From Helianthus annuus (Eukaryota > Streptophyta > Magnoliopsida > Asterales > Asteraceae): a stretch of DNA of 64,000 bases. Positions 44,243 to 54,704 of the stretch are shown in pieces (positions within the stretch are counted from its first letter, which is position 1; each line of letters begins with the position of its first letter). The notes beneath the pieces are model-generated. The model saw nothing but the letters and a program-made list of their open reading frames with translations, ran no database searches and was not told the DNA's origin. The position numbers were made by a program, and so were the translations under genes. The stretch is taken from NCBI RefSeq assembly GCF_002127325.2, contig NC_035436.2, positions 19,354,205 to 19,418,204 on the forward strand, given 5' to 3'.

Positions 44243-45559
44243 ATGGCTCTACGTGAAGGCAAATGTTTTCTTGTTCGAAGAGTCGCCGACCGAGGCATCG
44301 AAAAGAGCGTTGGTGATTCACGTGTTCGTGGAGATCGATTAAATTGTGATCGTAGATCCGCCGGCCGAGGCAACGAGATCAGAAGCCGTGATCCACGGGA
44401 TATTATTAAGATCGAAAGACTCCAACAACGAGTCCGAGATCTTGAAGAGATCAGACAACTCCGAAAACGAGTCCGAGATCTAGAGTTGCAACGGGAGATG
44501 CGCAAGACGGAAACCGAGTCGAGCACCGTCGTCTGGGACGAAGGTGGCGACGGAGAGGAGCATCCGTTTGGCCGTCACTCACCCCGGTTCTATGAGCCGA
44601 CTTATTCCGAGAGCGAATCGCAAAATGAGTCTAAGTTTGATGAAGGACCGAAGTTCGATGAAAATGGAAGTGATTTCGATGAAGATGAATGTTTATTTTT
44701 GAACCGGGTTCTTAACAGGTTGCCCATTCAAGAGGGGGCCGATGACAGCCATGACAATGATTCGACCATTATCAGTGGAGATGTGGTGGTTATAGGTGGA
44801 GTTGGGGCGAATGTTGGTGGTGGTGAGCCTGTTTTGGACGTCCCAATCTTGTTGCCGCAAGTTACGGGATCCTCTATCAATTTCAAATTTCATGAAGATG
44901 ATAATATGGGGGTTGTCGTGCATAAACTTTCGGTGATTATCGCTATTAATTCGGTATTTCCAGATAAAAAAATTGAAGATATTAAGGTTGCACTTGATGT
45001 GGTGGGTCCAATAATATTTAGAGATAGCATTTGTCCCATGCAATACTCACGTTGGCTTCAAGAAAAAGATGATAACTTGATTCAAAATGGTGACTCAGCA
45101 ACTATGAAGCTTTATGAAACAGTTACTGATAACCTTTTTTCAAATAGTGAGCAAAAGAAGGTTATCTATACATGTCGTAAAGGAAATAATATCAACAATC
45201 TTAAGGGTTCCGTGGGTAAATGTAAATTTACAAGAAGGCCACTCCAAAATATACATGTTGAGTGGTTCAAGTCCATAGCGAACGCTAGGCGGTCCAATGC
45301 TCCATTTGACCCGGGTGGTACTGGTCAGGAACCAGACGAGACGACCCGTAAAGTTAGCTTGTTTAGGCGGGTCATGATGATAATAGTAAATGGGAATCGG
45401 GTTGATGTTCCCTTCGACCCAGGTGGTTTTGGTCCAAGGACAAAACTCGAGGACGAGTTTTTTTTTCAAAGAGGGGGAGTACGATGCAAGGCTATCTTCT
45501 TATTTGAATTTTCAAAGTTTGTTTTATATTTTATCTTTTATATTTATGTTTATCTCTAA
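44243..45559 (+). CDS. Gag-like N-terminus fused to an unrecognised region (438 codons)
   Basis: I start it at ATG 44243, the first after the primer site. The first 110 residues are basic with an Arg/Glu heptad-like coiled coil (LQQRVRDLEEIRQLRKRVRDLELQ), then an acidic Ser/Glu/Asp-rich segment with PFGRHSPRFYEP, as in the N-terminal part of some Asteraceae Ty3 gag proteins (recalled). The next 170 residues (about 44850-45330) show no retroelement domain I know. PFDPGG occurs twice (about 45302 and 45415); this looks like the C-terminal tail of related polyproteins. The frame runs through the hairpin and purine tract into the 3' LTR. It is intact, which is unusual here. It may supply an RNA-binding gag-like protein or be a joined-up deletion product. 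Confidence 0.6.
   Translation: MALREGKCFLVRRVADRGIEKSVGDSRVRGDRLNCDRRSAGRGNEIRSRDPRDIIKIERLQQRVRDLEEIRQLRKRVRDLELQREMRKTETESSTVVWDEGGDGEEHPFGRHSPRFYEPTYSESESQNESKFDEGPKFDENGSDFDEDECLFLNRVLNRLPIQEGADDSHDNDSTIISGDVVVIGGVGANVGGGEPVLDVPILLPQVTGSSINFKFHEDDNMGVVVHKLSVIIAINSVFPDKKIEDIKVALDVVGPIIFRDSICPMQYSRWLQEKDDNLIQNGDSATMKLYETVTDNLFSNSEQKKVIYTCRKGNNINNLKGSVGKCKFTRRPLQNIHVEWFKSIANARRSNAPFDPGGTGQEPDETTRKVSLFRRVMMIIVNGNRVDVPFDPGGFGPRTKLEDEFFFQRGGVRCKAIFLFEFSKFVLYFIFYIYVYL
45442..45481 (+). promoter_or_regulatory. Hairpin plus polypurine tract of the compact element
   Basis: Arms AAAACTCG/CGAGTTTT with loop AGGA (45442-45461), then TTTTTC, then AAAGAGGGGGAGTA up to the LTR. Same layout as in the Tekay and Athila-type elements. 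Confidence 0.75.
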
Positions 45560-45726
45560 AGGTGTTAGGGTCTAGTATAAATAGAGGTGTTGGTGAACAT
45601 TTATGTTTAGTTTTTTTGATTGATTTTTAATAGAAAAGAACGTTGTTCTTGAACCTACATGTTCGTTATGAGACTTTGATTAACAAAGTGATCTTGAGCC
45701 ATTTGATTGCGTGAGAAACTGCATCA
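45482..45726 (+). repeat. 3' LTR of the compact element
   Basis: 245 bp. The first base is C where the 5' LTR has T, so the TG end is mutated to CG. Confidence 0.9.
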
Positions 45727-45731
45727 ATTAT

Positions 45732-47437
45732 CTTCATTCAAAATTGATTTCAACTGTTGTTATGGAATTTGTGACGATTTCATCATGTTTTATGCTAGTG
45801 TATGAACCTCAGATTAACAAAACCTATGTTCAAAATAAACACTAGTGTTTTGCTAACTTAGAAAGAGGGAAATAAAACTTTAGTCATGAAATCTTATGTG
45901 TTAAAAGGCAGGCGATTGTTTGTCTCTTTCCTTCAGCTTTTCTCAAAGCAGCTTCTGTGAGAATCCTCAAAAGGACCAAATGAACTCTGTTAAAACACAT
46001 GAAGAAAATCTGGGGTCAAGACTGTCCAAATCATATCTAATGTGAGAATTGGTAATAAAACATGTACAAATGTAGCCAGATCTCTCAAAACATTGCTGAA
46101 AATGATTTTGGATTGAGGATTCTTTCATAAAAAACCTCCCAGTAAGTAATTTATTACTTATGAATGGGAAGGGTAAAAAGGGAAGAAGAAAATGAACAAA
46201 ACTCAAAAGTGTGCTTATCTCAAAGCTCTTGAAGCCAAAAGAAAAAAAAGTATAAGCATAAAACACTTATGAGGTCAAAGTTGGGTAAACAGTGGTCATC
46301 ATGCAACTGTGTGCTTTCATCAAATACATGAATCGTTCAGGTAACAATGGCATCTCCAGTAATTGTCCTTAAAAGGAGAATTTACAATCAATTGTCAAGA
46401 AAATGACCCTAAACAATGGTCAAAATAACTTGAGAATGATATGATCATGTTCTTACTTGAAAAGCTGTCAGATCCTTTTGATGTTATTTTCAAAACATCC
46501 TTTAACTATTTCTTAAGGTGTTTTTCTCAAATAAAACCGGATATATTACTTCATTTTCTTTGAATAATATATTTTGGACTTTTACTCATTTTTGATAGTA
46601 AAATGTTCATTTCTGGTCAGGATGTAATTTCCTTATTTTTGTGTGAAATTACTATTCCTAAAACTAATCAAAAGGAAATGGTACACATGTCAAGGTCATG
46701 TCAAGCTCAAGTTAGTTTATCACTAATCAAAAATTGATTGTAAAATGATTTTGAAATACTAAGATACTCCTGTTCTAATTCAAATAATTAGACATAAAAT
46801 GAGTAGCCTTAGTAGAAAAGTCTTCATCTCTGGGATGCTAAACCACTGTCAGGGATACTGAACATGTGGCAAAACCTTGAACAAAGATTTCTGAGATAAC
46901 TGCTGGCAATTTAATCTTGATAATATACATCTAAAATATATTTTGTTAAGAATAGCATTTCTGGTGCTCAACAGATATTAGACAAGATATTATGCTTTAA
47001 CAAGCCAAAATCAAATTCTACATCTGAACAAGCAGATGCTAAAATTATTTGTCAAAAGTCAAAACACTGCTGCACAAACAGTTGTTATATTAGTGATCCT
47101 CATTATTGCCTTCAACCACTGTTGTACCTTAAATGCTGTTGTGCCTCAACATCTGCTCTCTAAAAGTCTGTCCACTGCTGAAAGTCAACCCCTGCTCCTT
47201 ATAACTCTTGAAAAACACTGATGTTCAAAATCATTGTTCTATCCACTGATATACTATCCACTGATAGTAAATATCATCCACTGCCTCATTTTGTTACCGT
47301 TGTAACTACTGATGCTCAATCCATCAGTGGCTGTTAAAACAACTGTCCTCAATTATTTACCATTTCATCAGGGGTTGGCACGTGGTCAGCTTCTAGCCGT
47401 CAGATCATTATAACCGCTGCCACATCAGCATTCACTT
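45732..47437 (+). other. Internal non-coding part of the non-autonomous element
   Basis: AT-rich, no coding frame of note on either strand. From about 47020 to 47340 it has many CCACTG/CTGCTG words, similar in style to its own left LTR, but I cannot align them. Confidence 0.5.
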
Positions 47438-47524
47438 TTTCCGCTGCATTTAATCTATTTTGTATCTTCCGATCTGGTCAAAATAAACAAACAAACACAA
47501 TCATGAGTGCCTCCGATCCTAACA
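47438..47524 (+). repeat. Truncated right LTR of the non-autonomous element
   Basis: Matches only the last part of the left LTR (TCCGCTGCATTTAATC to GATCCTAACA). The sequence before it does not match the rest of the LTR. Confidence 0.75.
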
Positions 47525-48286
47525 CAATTAAAAAGTGCAAAAGATTAAAAATAAAAAGTATTACACTAAACACTTGTCTTCACCAAGTGATGTAAGAGAC
47601 TTAGGCAAACATGGCCTTTGATTGTCAAGAACTCTTACGATCAATCTTGGATCCCGAGACGACTCACACACTCTATGATGGACAATGGATGATGGTGGTG
47701 GATGATGGTGTTGTGATGGTGGTGGGTGGTGGGTGGTGGGTGAAGTGTGAGAGAGGTGGTGTGCCAAGGGATGAGTTGCAAGAGCTCCAAACACTCCTAT
47801 TTATAGGCTGAACAGAAGCTCGGGCACGACCCCGTGTCCACTGGGCACGACCCCGTGTCCATCTGACTCTCTCTTCATTAATTGTAATTCGCAATTTCAT
47901 TAAATGCGTCTGCAGGAAGTTGACCACGCCCCCGTGTCCGCTGGGCACGGCCCCGTGGTGGGCAATAGAAGTTTCTATCACTTTGTCTTTTCTGCTGACA
48001 CTTGGGCACGGCCCCGTGCTCACTGAGCACGGGGCTTGTTCAGTCTTCTGTCTTCTTTGTTTTGCTTGGGAAGATGTTGTCGGGAAGTCGGGCATGCACT
48101 TTTGTTCCTTTTCTTGTATTTATGTTAGATTTAGCTGTCTTTTTGCTTCTTTTGTTCATTTGAGCTCATTTGATCCTGAAAATACAAAAGGAAGACAAAA
48201 GCACAATTTTTCCAACATTAGTACTAAAAAGGGTTAGTTTTATGCCACAATTGATGTAATTTATATGTTGCATTTTGTGCACATCA

Positions 48287-48326
48287 AATACCCCCACACT
48301 TGAATCTTTGCTTGTCCTCAAGCAAA
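48287..48326 (-). promoter_or_regulatory. Terminal polypurine tract with upstream hairpin (Athila-type 1)
   Basis: Element sense: arms TTTGCTTG/CAAGCAAA with loop AGGA (48307-48326), then GATT, then CAAGTGTGGGGGTATT next to the LTR. The G-rich run is the plus-strand primer. Confidence 0.75.
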
Positions 48327-49550
48327 ACTCTTTATAATGTGGCTTTTTTCATTCCCAAATGGAATGGGTAGAAGAGAAGGTTTTTGGGCTTGTCATAGAG
48401 TGTCGGGATTTCCAAGATTCTTTATTTAGGTTTTATTTTTATTTATTTACAATCCTATTCGTCATGATTTATTAAAAACGTTTCATAAGATAAATTACTT
48501 ATTAGGGCATAACATACCTTTTTAAAATTTCATTTATATACAAGTTCACATACCTCACGGTGGATCACTCAACACTCGGCCGGAGGTGTATTTTTAGTGA
48601 ATCACTCGAGAGCGGCATGGAACTTACTCCTATCATAGGCTTGCCAAGCAATCAATCCTCCTCCTTTTGAACTATATACCTTTGTAAATATCAAGAGGAC
48701 TTTTTGGGTGAAGGGTTAGGCTTGGGCTAAAGGTGGGTGGTTAGGTTAGTGGTTAGTAAAAGGGCGAAAAGCGTAACAAAACGTCGGTTTTTGAAAGACT
48801 TTTTATTTTTCACATTTTTATTTTATTTTGATGAACCATTTGTTTCAAACAAAGTTATTTTTGATGAACTTGTTTGTTTATTTGGTTTCATCAATTTTTT
48901 TTTACAAGTCATAAGAAAAACCGAACGTTGTTACTAAAAGAAAGGGTTAAAAAAAAAGTTTTAGGTGGGTAAAAGGGTGATTGTTTTGGGTTAAGAAATG
49001 AAAAGGTTTAGGCTCAAAGGAGTTAACTAAGAGGATTTTGGGTAGGTGGTAAAATGAAAAATAATGGTGTAGAAATAAAAAAGGGTTAGTCCTAATGCCT
49101 CCATCATTTACTTACTCGGGTTTAAGTTGGTAAGGACCGAGAATGTATTGTCGTGGCAAGTTCTAGAGTCGTACGAACCAAGCGGCTATTCACACAAAAA
49201 CGAAAAATGAGCATTTAGTTGTAAAGATATGTATTTGTGTGCTCAATAAAGACTCAAAACTCACTTTTGTGGGAATGGGTTTTTTATGTGATCAAGTATA
49301 TATAATCAAATTTTAACTGAGCTTGTCATGCCGTTTCATAAGTTTCTTATGTTGGTTCTTTTTATCACGACGCTATCGGTTGTAAACTTGTAAAAATATA
49401 ACCTTGTTAGAACTTGAATTCCCAACTTAAACTTAGACAAGTAAAAAGAAAATGATTTTTTTTTTTTGAAAAAAATTGGGGTGATTAGCGGTTCCAATAG
49501 AGTTTTGTGTAAGGCTTGTTATTAGGACTTGAAATATTCAAGGTTTTAGC

Positions 49551-49590
49551 ATCCCCCCCACACTTAAATTACACATTGTCCTCAATGTGT
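49551..49590 (-). promoter_or_regulatory. Internal copy of the hairpin-polypurine module (Athila-type 1)
   Basis: Element sense: arms ACACATTG/CAATGTGT with loop AGGA (49571-49590), then AATTT, then AAGTGTGGGGGGG. It is about 1.27 kb upstream of the terminal module and no LTR follows it. Confidence 0.7.
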
Positions 49591-50073
49591 CCCAAAAATA
49601 AGTTTTTAGGTTGATTAAATGTGTAAAAGGGTGTTAAAAGCAAAATTTTATGTTACTGGCATACTGGACACGGCCCCATGGTGACCGGGCACGGCCCCGT
49701 GTTCAGGTGCCAGTGACAAAAATTAATAAAGAGAAACAGAAGCCTGGACACGGGGGCGTGTTCAGTGAACACGGCCCGTGTCCAGTTACCTGAACTGGGC
49801 GATTTTCTGCAGATTGTGCAGCACGGGGGCGTGTTGGGCGGACACGGCCCGTGCTGAACTTGCTGTAATGAAGAAATTTTTGTCGGATGGCCCTGTTTTC
49901 GTGCATGGGGTGATGTTTCTCATTTCCCTTGTTATCCTTGACCATCCCGATTGTGTTTTATTCCTGCAAATTAAAATTAAACTAAAAGATTAAACTAAAC
50001 TAAGGATAGTTCCGCGGAATGCCTCCATGGTGCGCCACGTTTATAAGGGTCCTTGGCTAGACCCAAAGTGAGG

Positions 50074-52210
50074 TTATATGTTTTCCGAGCGGGATGTTTT
50101 GCATCCCATGTTGCACCATCGGAGAGCATCATCCAAACTCGAATTAATAACCTTCATGTAATTGACCGGGTCATCGTCCTCTACTCTCTTCCCAACCCCA
50201 AACTTCACTTCCTTATCCCCATACTTCAAAGTGAGTGTTCCGTCATTCATGTCTACCACTGCTTGCGCGGTGGCTAGAAATGGCCTCCCTAGTATGAGGG
50301 GGACTTCGGTGTCTTCTTCCATATCTAGTATGACAAAGTCGGCCGGGTAGACGAAATTGTCGACTTTGACTAATAGATTTTCAGCGACACCTTGCGGGTA
50401 TTTGACGGATCTGTCGGCAAGTTGTACACTCATCTTGGTAGGGCTCGTTTTTCCTAGGCCGAGTCATTTGAACATTGATGCGGGCATGAGGTTAATGCTA
50501 GCCCCAAGGTCGGCTAGTGCATTACGAATGGGGGATTCCCCGATCGAGCAAGGAATTGTGAAGCTTCCGGGATCAATCTTCTTTTGTGAGAGTTTGTTGG
50601 GTACGAGGGCGGAACATTCTTCGCCTAGGTTAACTAATTGCAATGATTCAATTTTCCTTTTATGAATGAGGAAGTCCCTCATGAATTTTGAGTATTTAGG
50701 CATTTGAGTTAGGACTTCGATAAAAGTAATATTAACATGCAACTGTTTTAGTAGACTTTTGAATTTTGTGAATTGCTCATTGGTCTTTTGACGAATTAAC
50801 CTACCGGGGTATGGAACCGGAGGAGCCTTGATAGGCTCTTGAAGTAGAGGAGAAGCCTTCTCTTGTTGGAGCGGTGTTGTGCTTTCCTCAGTTGGTGGTG
50901 GCGGAGCTTCTTCGGGACCCACGGTACGGTTTCTTAATGTTATGAGATGGACTTGTGCTTTTGGGTTTGTTTCGGTATTACTTGGTAACGCGCCTTGTGG
51001 TCTCTCGGAGAAACTTTGAGCTAGTTGATTTATTTGTTTTTCAATGTTTTGTATACTAGCTTGTTGATTTCTAAAATTCGATTCCGATTGTTGAAATCAG
51101 TCCGAGTTTTTCTTTTCAGTGTCGGAGATGAGGCGAGATACAGTATCTTCAAGCCTTTCTCGCCCACCTTGTTGTTGAGGGAAATTTTGTGACTCATTTC
51201 GTGGTTGTTGAAAGTTTGTTCGTTGGTTTAGGCTTTGTTGGTTACTACTATTGTCGGGTTCTCTCCAACCAAGGTTAGGGTGGTTACGCCATCCTTGGTT
51301 GTAGGTACCCGTTGGAGGACCCGACGGCCTAGGTCTATTATCAATGTAGTTTACCGACTCTGGTTGATCATCTGTTTCTTTCATACAACTCCAATTTTCA
51401 TGTGGCCCACCACACCTTTCACAAGCCATAACCGAGACCGTTTTTTGTCATTTCTAACTTTTTAATTTTTGAAGAAAGGGCCTCGATTTGGGCTTGTAAA
51501 GAAGTGCTTTCATCGACCTTATGGGAACCCGGGGCAATAGATTTATTGCCTCGGGGAGTGTGCCACTAAAAATTGGTTTGAGCAATTTCCTCGATGTGAT
51601 TGTATATTTCATGTGGGCGGCGATTACCTAAAAGTCCCTCGGAGCTAGAGTCAAGTGTTTATCTTGTGTGTGGCAACAACCCATTATAGAAAGTGGATAC
51701 TTGTTGCCATACTGCAAGACCGTGATGGGGACACTTTCGCAATAGCTCCTTGAACCTTTCCCAAGTTTCATATAAGGATTCCCCATCCTCTTGTGAATAT
51801 GTATTAATTTCAGTCATTAATTTAGCCGTTTTAGCGGGAGGGAAATACTTATATAGAAATTTTTGGGCTAGTGCATCCCAGGTGTTTACCGAACCAACTG
51901 GGAGGGCGTTGAGCCAAGCTTTTGCTCGGTCTTTTAGTGAAAATGGAAACATTCGAAGGCGGATGGCGTCATTTGATGCTCTATTGATCCGCAGGGTATT
52001 ACATATTTCTAAGAAATTAGTAATATGTAGATGGGGATCCTCGTCCGCAAGCCCATGGAAGGTTGCAGAGTTTTGAAGCATTTGTATCAAATGTGGCCGA
52101 AGTTTGAAGTTGTTAGCTTCAACATTCGGTGCATTGATAGCGGCGCCGAGATTACCCACGGTGGGTCGTAGCGAAGTTGTTAGCTCAGCTCTCTGTAACT
52201 CGGAAAACAA
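50074..52210 (-). pseudogene. Athila-type gag-protease, decayed
   Basis: Gag core at 52210-51659 (FKLRPHLIQMLQNSATFHGL ... WLNALPVGSVNTWD ... ETWERFKELLRKCPHHG). After stops come a CCHC-like knuckle (CERCGGPHENWSC, about 51391-51429), a Gln/Asn-rich part, a Pro-rich spacer at 50880-50922, and the aspartic protease with DLGASINLMP (about 50482-50511) continuing to PLILGRPFLATAQAVVD (about 50260-50310). Frame breaks include stops at 51659-51661 and 50464-50466. The reading ends at 50074 with no RT following. Gag would build the particle and protease mature it; this copy cannot. Confidence 0.85.
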
Positions 52211-52371
52211 AAACTACCAGTGACACTGCTGGGCACGGCCCGTGTCCGACCAGGCACGGCCCGTGCTGAGCTCTGCAGAAGCTGAAAAATTAAGAAAATC
52301 CTAAAAAAAATAAATAGAAAATAAAAAAAATGATTAGGCCGCTGATTCCTAACTTTCTTAAAATCCTTCTG

Positions 52372-52389
52372 TCCCCGGCAGCGGCGCCA
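52372..52389 (-). other. Primer-binding site, tRNA-Asp type
   Basis: Element sense reads TGGCGCCGCTGCCGGGGA six bases after the LTR end. This resembles the complement of the 3' end of plant tRNA-Asp, the primer reported for Athila-group elements. Confidence 0.75.
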
Positions 52390-52395
52390 AAAACT

Positions 52396-54089
52396 TGATG
52401 CGTGCGAAGTGTAGTATGTTTTAGGTATATATTTTAAGCCCTTTTTACACTTTTTTAGCCAAGTTTTAAATTTATAAAACACGATATTTACTAACACTAA
52501 ACACACATATGGGCAAGTGCACCCATCGTGGACGTAGTATAGTGTTGGTAAGATACCGAGGTCGTCAAGGACACAAGAGATTTTATTACCGGTTTATCCT
52601 CAACGTCTAATCAAATCAAAATTTTAGAAAAAGGTTTTTAAACTAAGAAAATAAAACTAACTAAAATGCTGAAAAATAAAATAAAAATAAAAACAGATAG
52701 ACAAGATGAATCACTTGGATCCGACTCGTGTGTAGTGTAACCTTTGATTATTTTCGCACTTTTGCACTTGTTTAAGAGATTATCTTAGTTATTGTAGTAG
52801 GCCCCTCTTTTGAAGGTGACGTTACCCTCAACCCAGTAGTTTGAGTCAGCAAGGATACAATCCTGAAGGGTCGGATTATTGAAAGATAATTAATTAAGTT
52901 ATTAATGCATAATGTGGTAGGCCCCACTTTTGAAGGCGACGTTACCCTCGGCTAAGTAGTCTGAGTCAGTAGGGATACAGTCCTAAGTAGCCGTGTTAAA
53001 GTTTTAATAGTGGTTTAACTTATGAGGGGATCAAAGAGTTTGGACCCCCGCCATCCAATACCTTTGGGTATTGAAGGAGGTCCTACTAAATTTGACCCAG
53101 GTCCTTTGCAGGATCTATACACTGAACAATGGCAAGACTCTTACCAAACCGTTCCCTTAACCCCCGACCAGGTAGCCAACATACCTCCATATAGACCGTG
53201 GAGATATGAATGGTGAAAATCTTTTATTTTATATAGACAGTAAAATAATGCCAAGACACCACAGACAAACGATAAGGAAGAATCACATTCAACATAAGAA
53301 ACTAGTAATTAAAGTCATTAATACAAAACCAATTAAAAAGTGCAAAAGATTAAAAATAAAAAGTATTACACTAAACACTTGTCTTCACCAAGTGATGTAA
53401 GAGACTTAGGCAAACATGGCCTTTGATTGTCAAGAACTCTTACGATCAATCTTGGATCCCGAGACGACTCACACACTCTATGATGGACAATGGATGATGG
53501 TGGTGGATGATGGTGTTGTGATGGTGGTGGGTGGTGGGTGAAGTGTGAGAGAGGTGTTGTGCCAAGGGATGAGTTGCAAGAGCTCCAAACACTCCTATTT
53601 ATAGGCTGAACAGAAGCTCGGGCACGGCCCCTTGTCCACTGGGCACGGCCCCGTGTCCATCTGACTCTCTCTCTTCATTAATTGTAATTCGCAATTTCAT
53701 TAAATGCGTCTGCAGGAAGTTGACCACGCCCCCGTGTCCACTGGGCACGGCCCCGTGGTGGGCAATAGAAGCTTCTATCACTTTGTCTTTTCTGCTGACA
53801 CTTGGGCACGACCCCATGCTCACTGAGCACGGGGCGTGTTCAGTCTTCTGTCTTCTTTGTTTTGCTTGGGAAGATGCTGTCGGGAGGTCGGGCATGCCAC
53901 TTTTGTTCCTTTTCTTGTATTTATGTTAGATTTAGCTGTCTTTTTGCTTCTTTTGTTTATTTGAGCTAATTTGATCCTGAAAATACAAAAGGAAGAGAAA
54001 AGCACATTTTTTTCCAACATTAGTACTAAAAAAGGGTTAGTTTTATGCCACAATTTATGTAATTTATATGTTGCATTTTGTGCACATCA
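52396..54089 (-). repeat. Athila-type 5' LTR (right copy)
   Basis: 1694 bp, uninterrupted. Compared with the split copy it shows scattered substitutions and a few small indels, more than the Tekay pair, so the insertion is older. It has the same CACGGCCCCGTG-type repeats at 53617-53840. Confidence 0.9.
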
Positions 54090-54094
54090 ATTAT

Positions 54095-54636
54095 GATCAT
54101 CAGATTTTCTGATGATTTGTTCACCAGAATTTCTGATGAAGTGGTTTATCAGAAATTCTGATGAATACCCCACTTGTCTAAAAATCAGCTCTATCCTGCC
54201 ATAATAACAAAAGCAACTTGACATTATTGGATATCATGATTACAAAGGCAACTTGACTGTTGGATTCAATGAATATGTCAAATGGCTACTTTATGCAGGA
54301 CTTATTGCATGAATAAACAATTGTTTATTCATGTACCCAGCCTTCTATAAATAGAAGGCTCACCAAGTAGAAGACGATGAGTTAAACTTTGCATTCATAC
54401 ATACTTAAAACTCCATTGCCCTCTCACCCACATAATTCAAGATTCATTTGTATTAGATAATAATCTTACAATCACCTTGTAAACTATTTTGTTTCAAAGT
54501 GATATAAACTTGATAATTCTGTAGGTCTTATTTCTTGAAAGTCTGATTTCCATTTCCGCACATCCTTTTCACATCTACTGAAATCACTTGCCATATTAAG
54601 TGAAAAGAAGTTTTTAAGTCCAAACTGGGACCAACA
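54095..54636 (+). repeat. Copia 5' LTR, second segment
   Basis: Resumes after the Athila-type insertion and its duplicated ATTAT. A likely TATA box, TTCTATAAATAG, is at about 54342-54353. The segment ends ACCAACA. Confidence 0.85.
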
Positions 54637-54638
54637 AT

Positions 54639-54650
54639 TGGTATCAGAGC
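54639..54650 (+). other. Primer-binding site of the SIRE-like element
   Basis: TGGTATCAGAGC follows the LTR after two bases, a full match to the initiator tRNA-Met type. Confidence 0.85.
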
Positions 54651-54704
54651 AGATTGAATACACTATTTTCAAACGATCAATCGCTCATCTTCTTTTCTCT
54701 AAAT

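Larger units (their letters stand above)
43971..45726 (+). mobile_element. Compact 1.76-kb LTR retrotransposon with one ORF
   Basis: LTRs of 246 and 245 bp (43971-44216, 45482-45726) with ends TGATGCAAGG...TGCATCA, flanked by perfect ATTAT (43966-43970, 45727-45731). A TGGTATCAGAGC primer site follows at 44219 and a strong purine tract AAAGAGGGGGAGTA precedes the right LTR. The internal part is only 1265 bp and holds one long ORF. No protease, RT or integrase. It is the innermost layer of the nest. Confidence 0.9.
42956..47524 (+). mobile_element. Non-autonomous LTR element inside the Athila-type LTR
   Basis: Flanked by perfect CAATT (42951-42955, 47525-47529). The left LTR is 42956-43714 (759 bp, TGTTGGAATTG ... 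CCGATCCTAACA), followed by a TGGTATCAGAGC primer site. At the right end only the last 86 or so bases of the LTR are present (about 47438-47524). Internal sequence has no gag or pol I can read. The primer site, LTR style and CCACTG-rich words suggest a copia (SIRE-like) derivative. Confidence 0.8.
42016..48286 (-). repeat. Athila-type 3' LTR, split by a nested element at 42956-47524
   Basis: Segments 42016-42955 and 47525-48286 match 52396-53329 and about 53330-54089. The second segment carries GC-rich quasi-palindromes CACGGCCCCGTG and variants. Confidence 0.88.
48287..50073 (-). other. Non-coding 3' internal region of the Athila-type element
   Basis: No coding sequence. It holds two hairpin-polypurine modules (48287-48326 at the LTR, 49551-49590 internal) and a cluster of CACGGCCCCGTG-type palindromes at 49667-49856. 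Long T/A-rich stretches fill the rest. Confidence 0.65.
42016..54089 (-). mobile_element. Athila-type Ty3 element lacking RT/integrase, nested
   Basis: Minus-oriented, flanked by perfect 5-bp duplications ATTAT (42011-42015, 54090-54094). LTRs begin and end TGATG...CATCA. The right LTR (5' in element sense) is 52396-54089 (1694 bp). The left LTR spans 42016-48286 because a 4569-bp element sits inside it. The 4109-bp internal part has a tRNA-Asp type primer site, degenerate gag and protease, then non-coding DNA. No reverse transcriptase, RNase H or integrase can be read, so this is a non-autonomous gag-protease derivative that must have been moved by a full relative. Confidence 0.88.

Noticed and set aside
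47611..48237. ORFs on both strands around 47.6-48.2 kb and 53.5-54.0 kb
   Set aside because: They are inside the two Athila-type LTR copies and arise from GC-rich palindromes; no domain.
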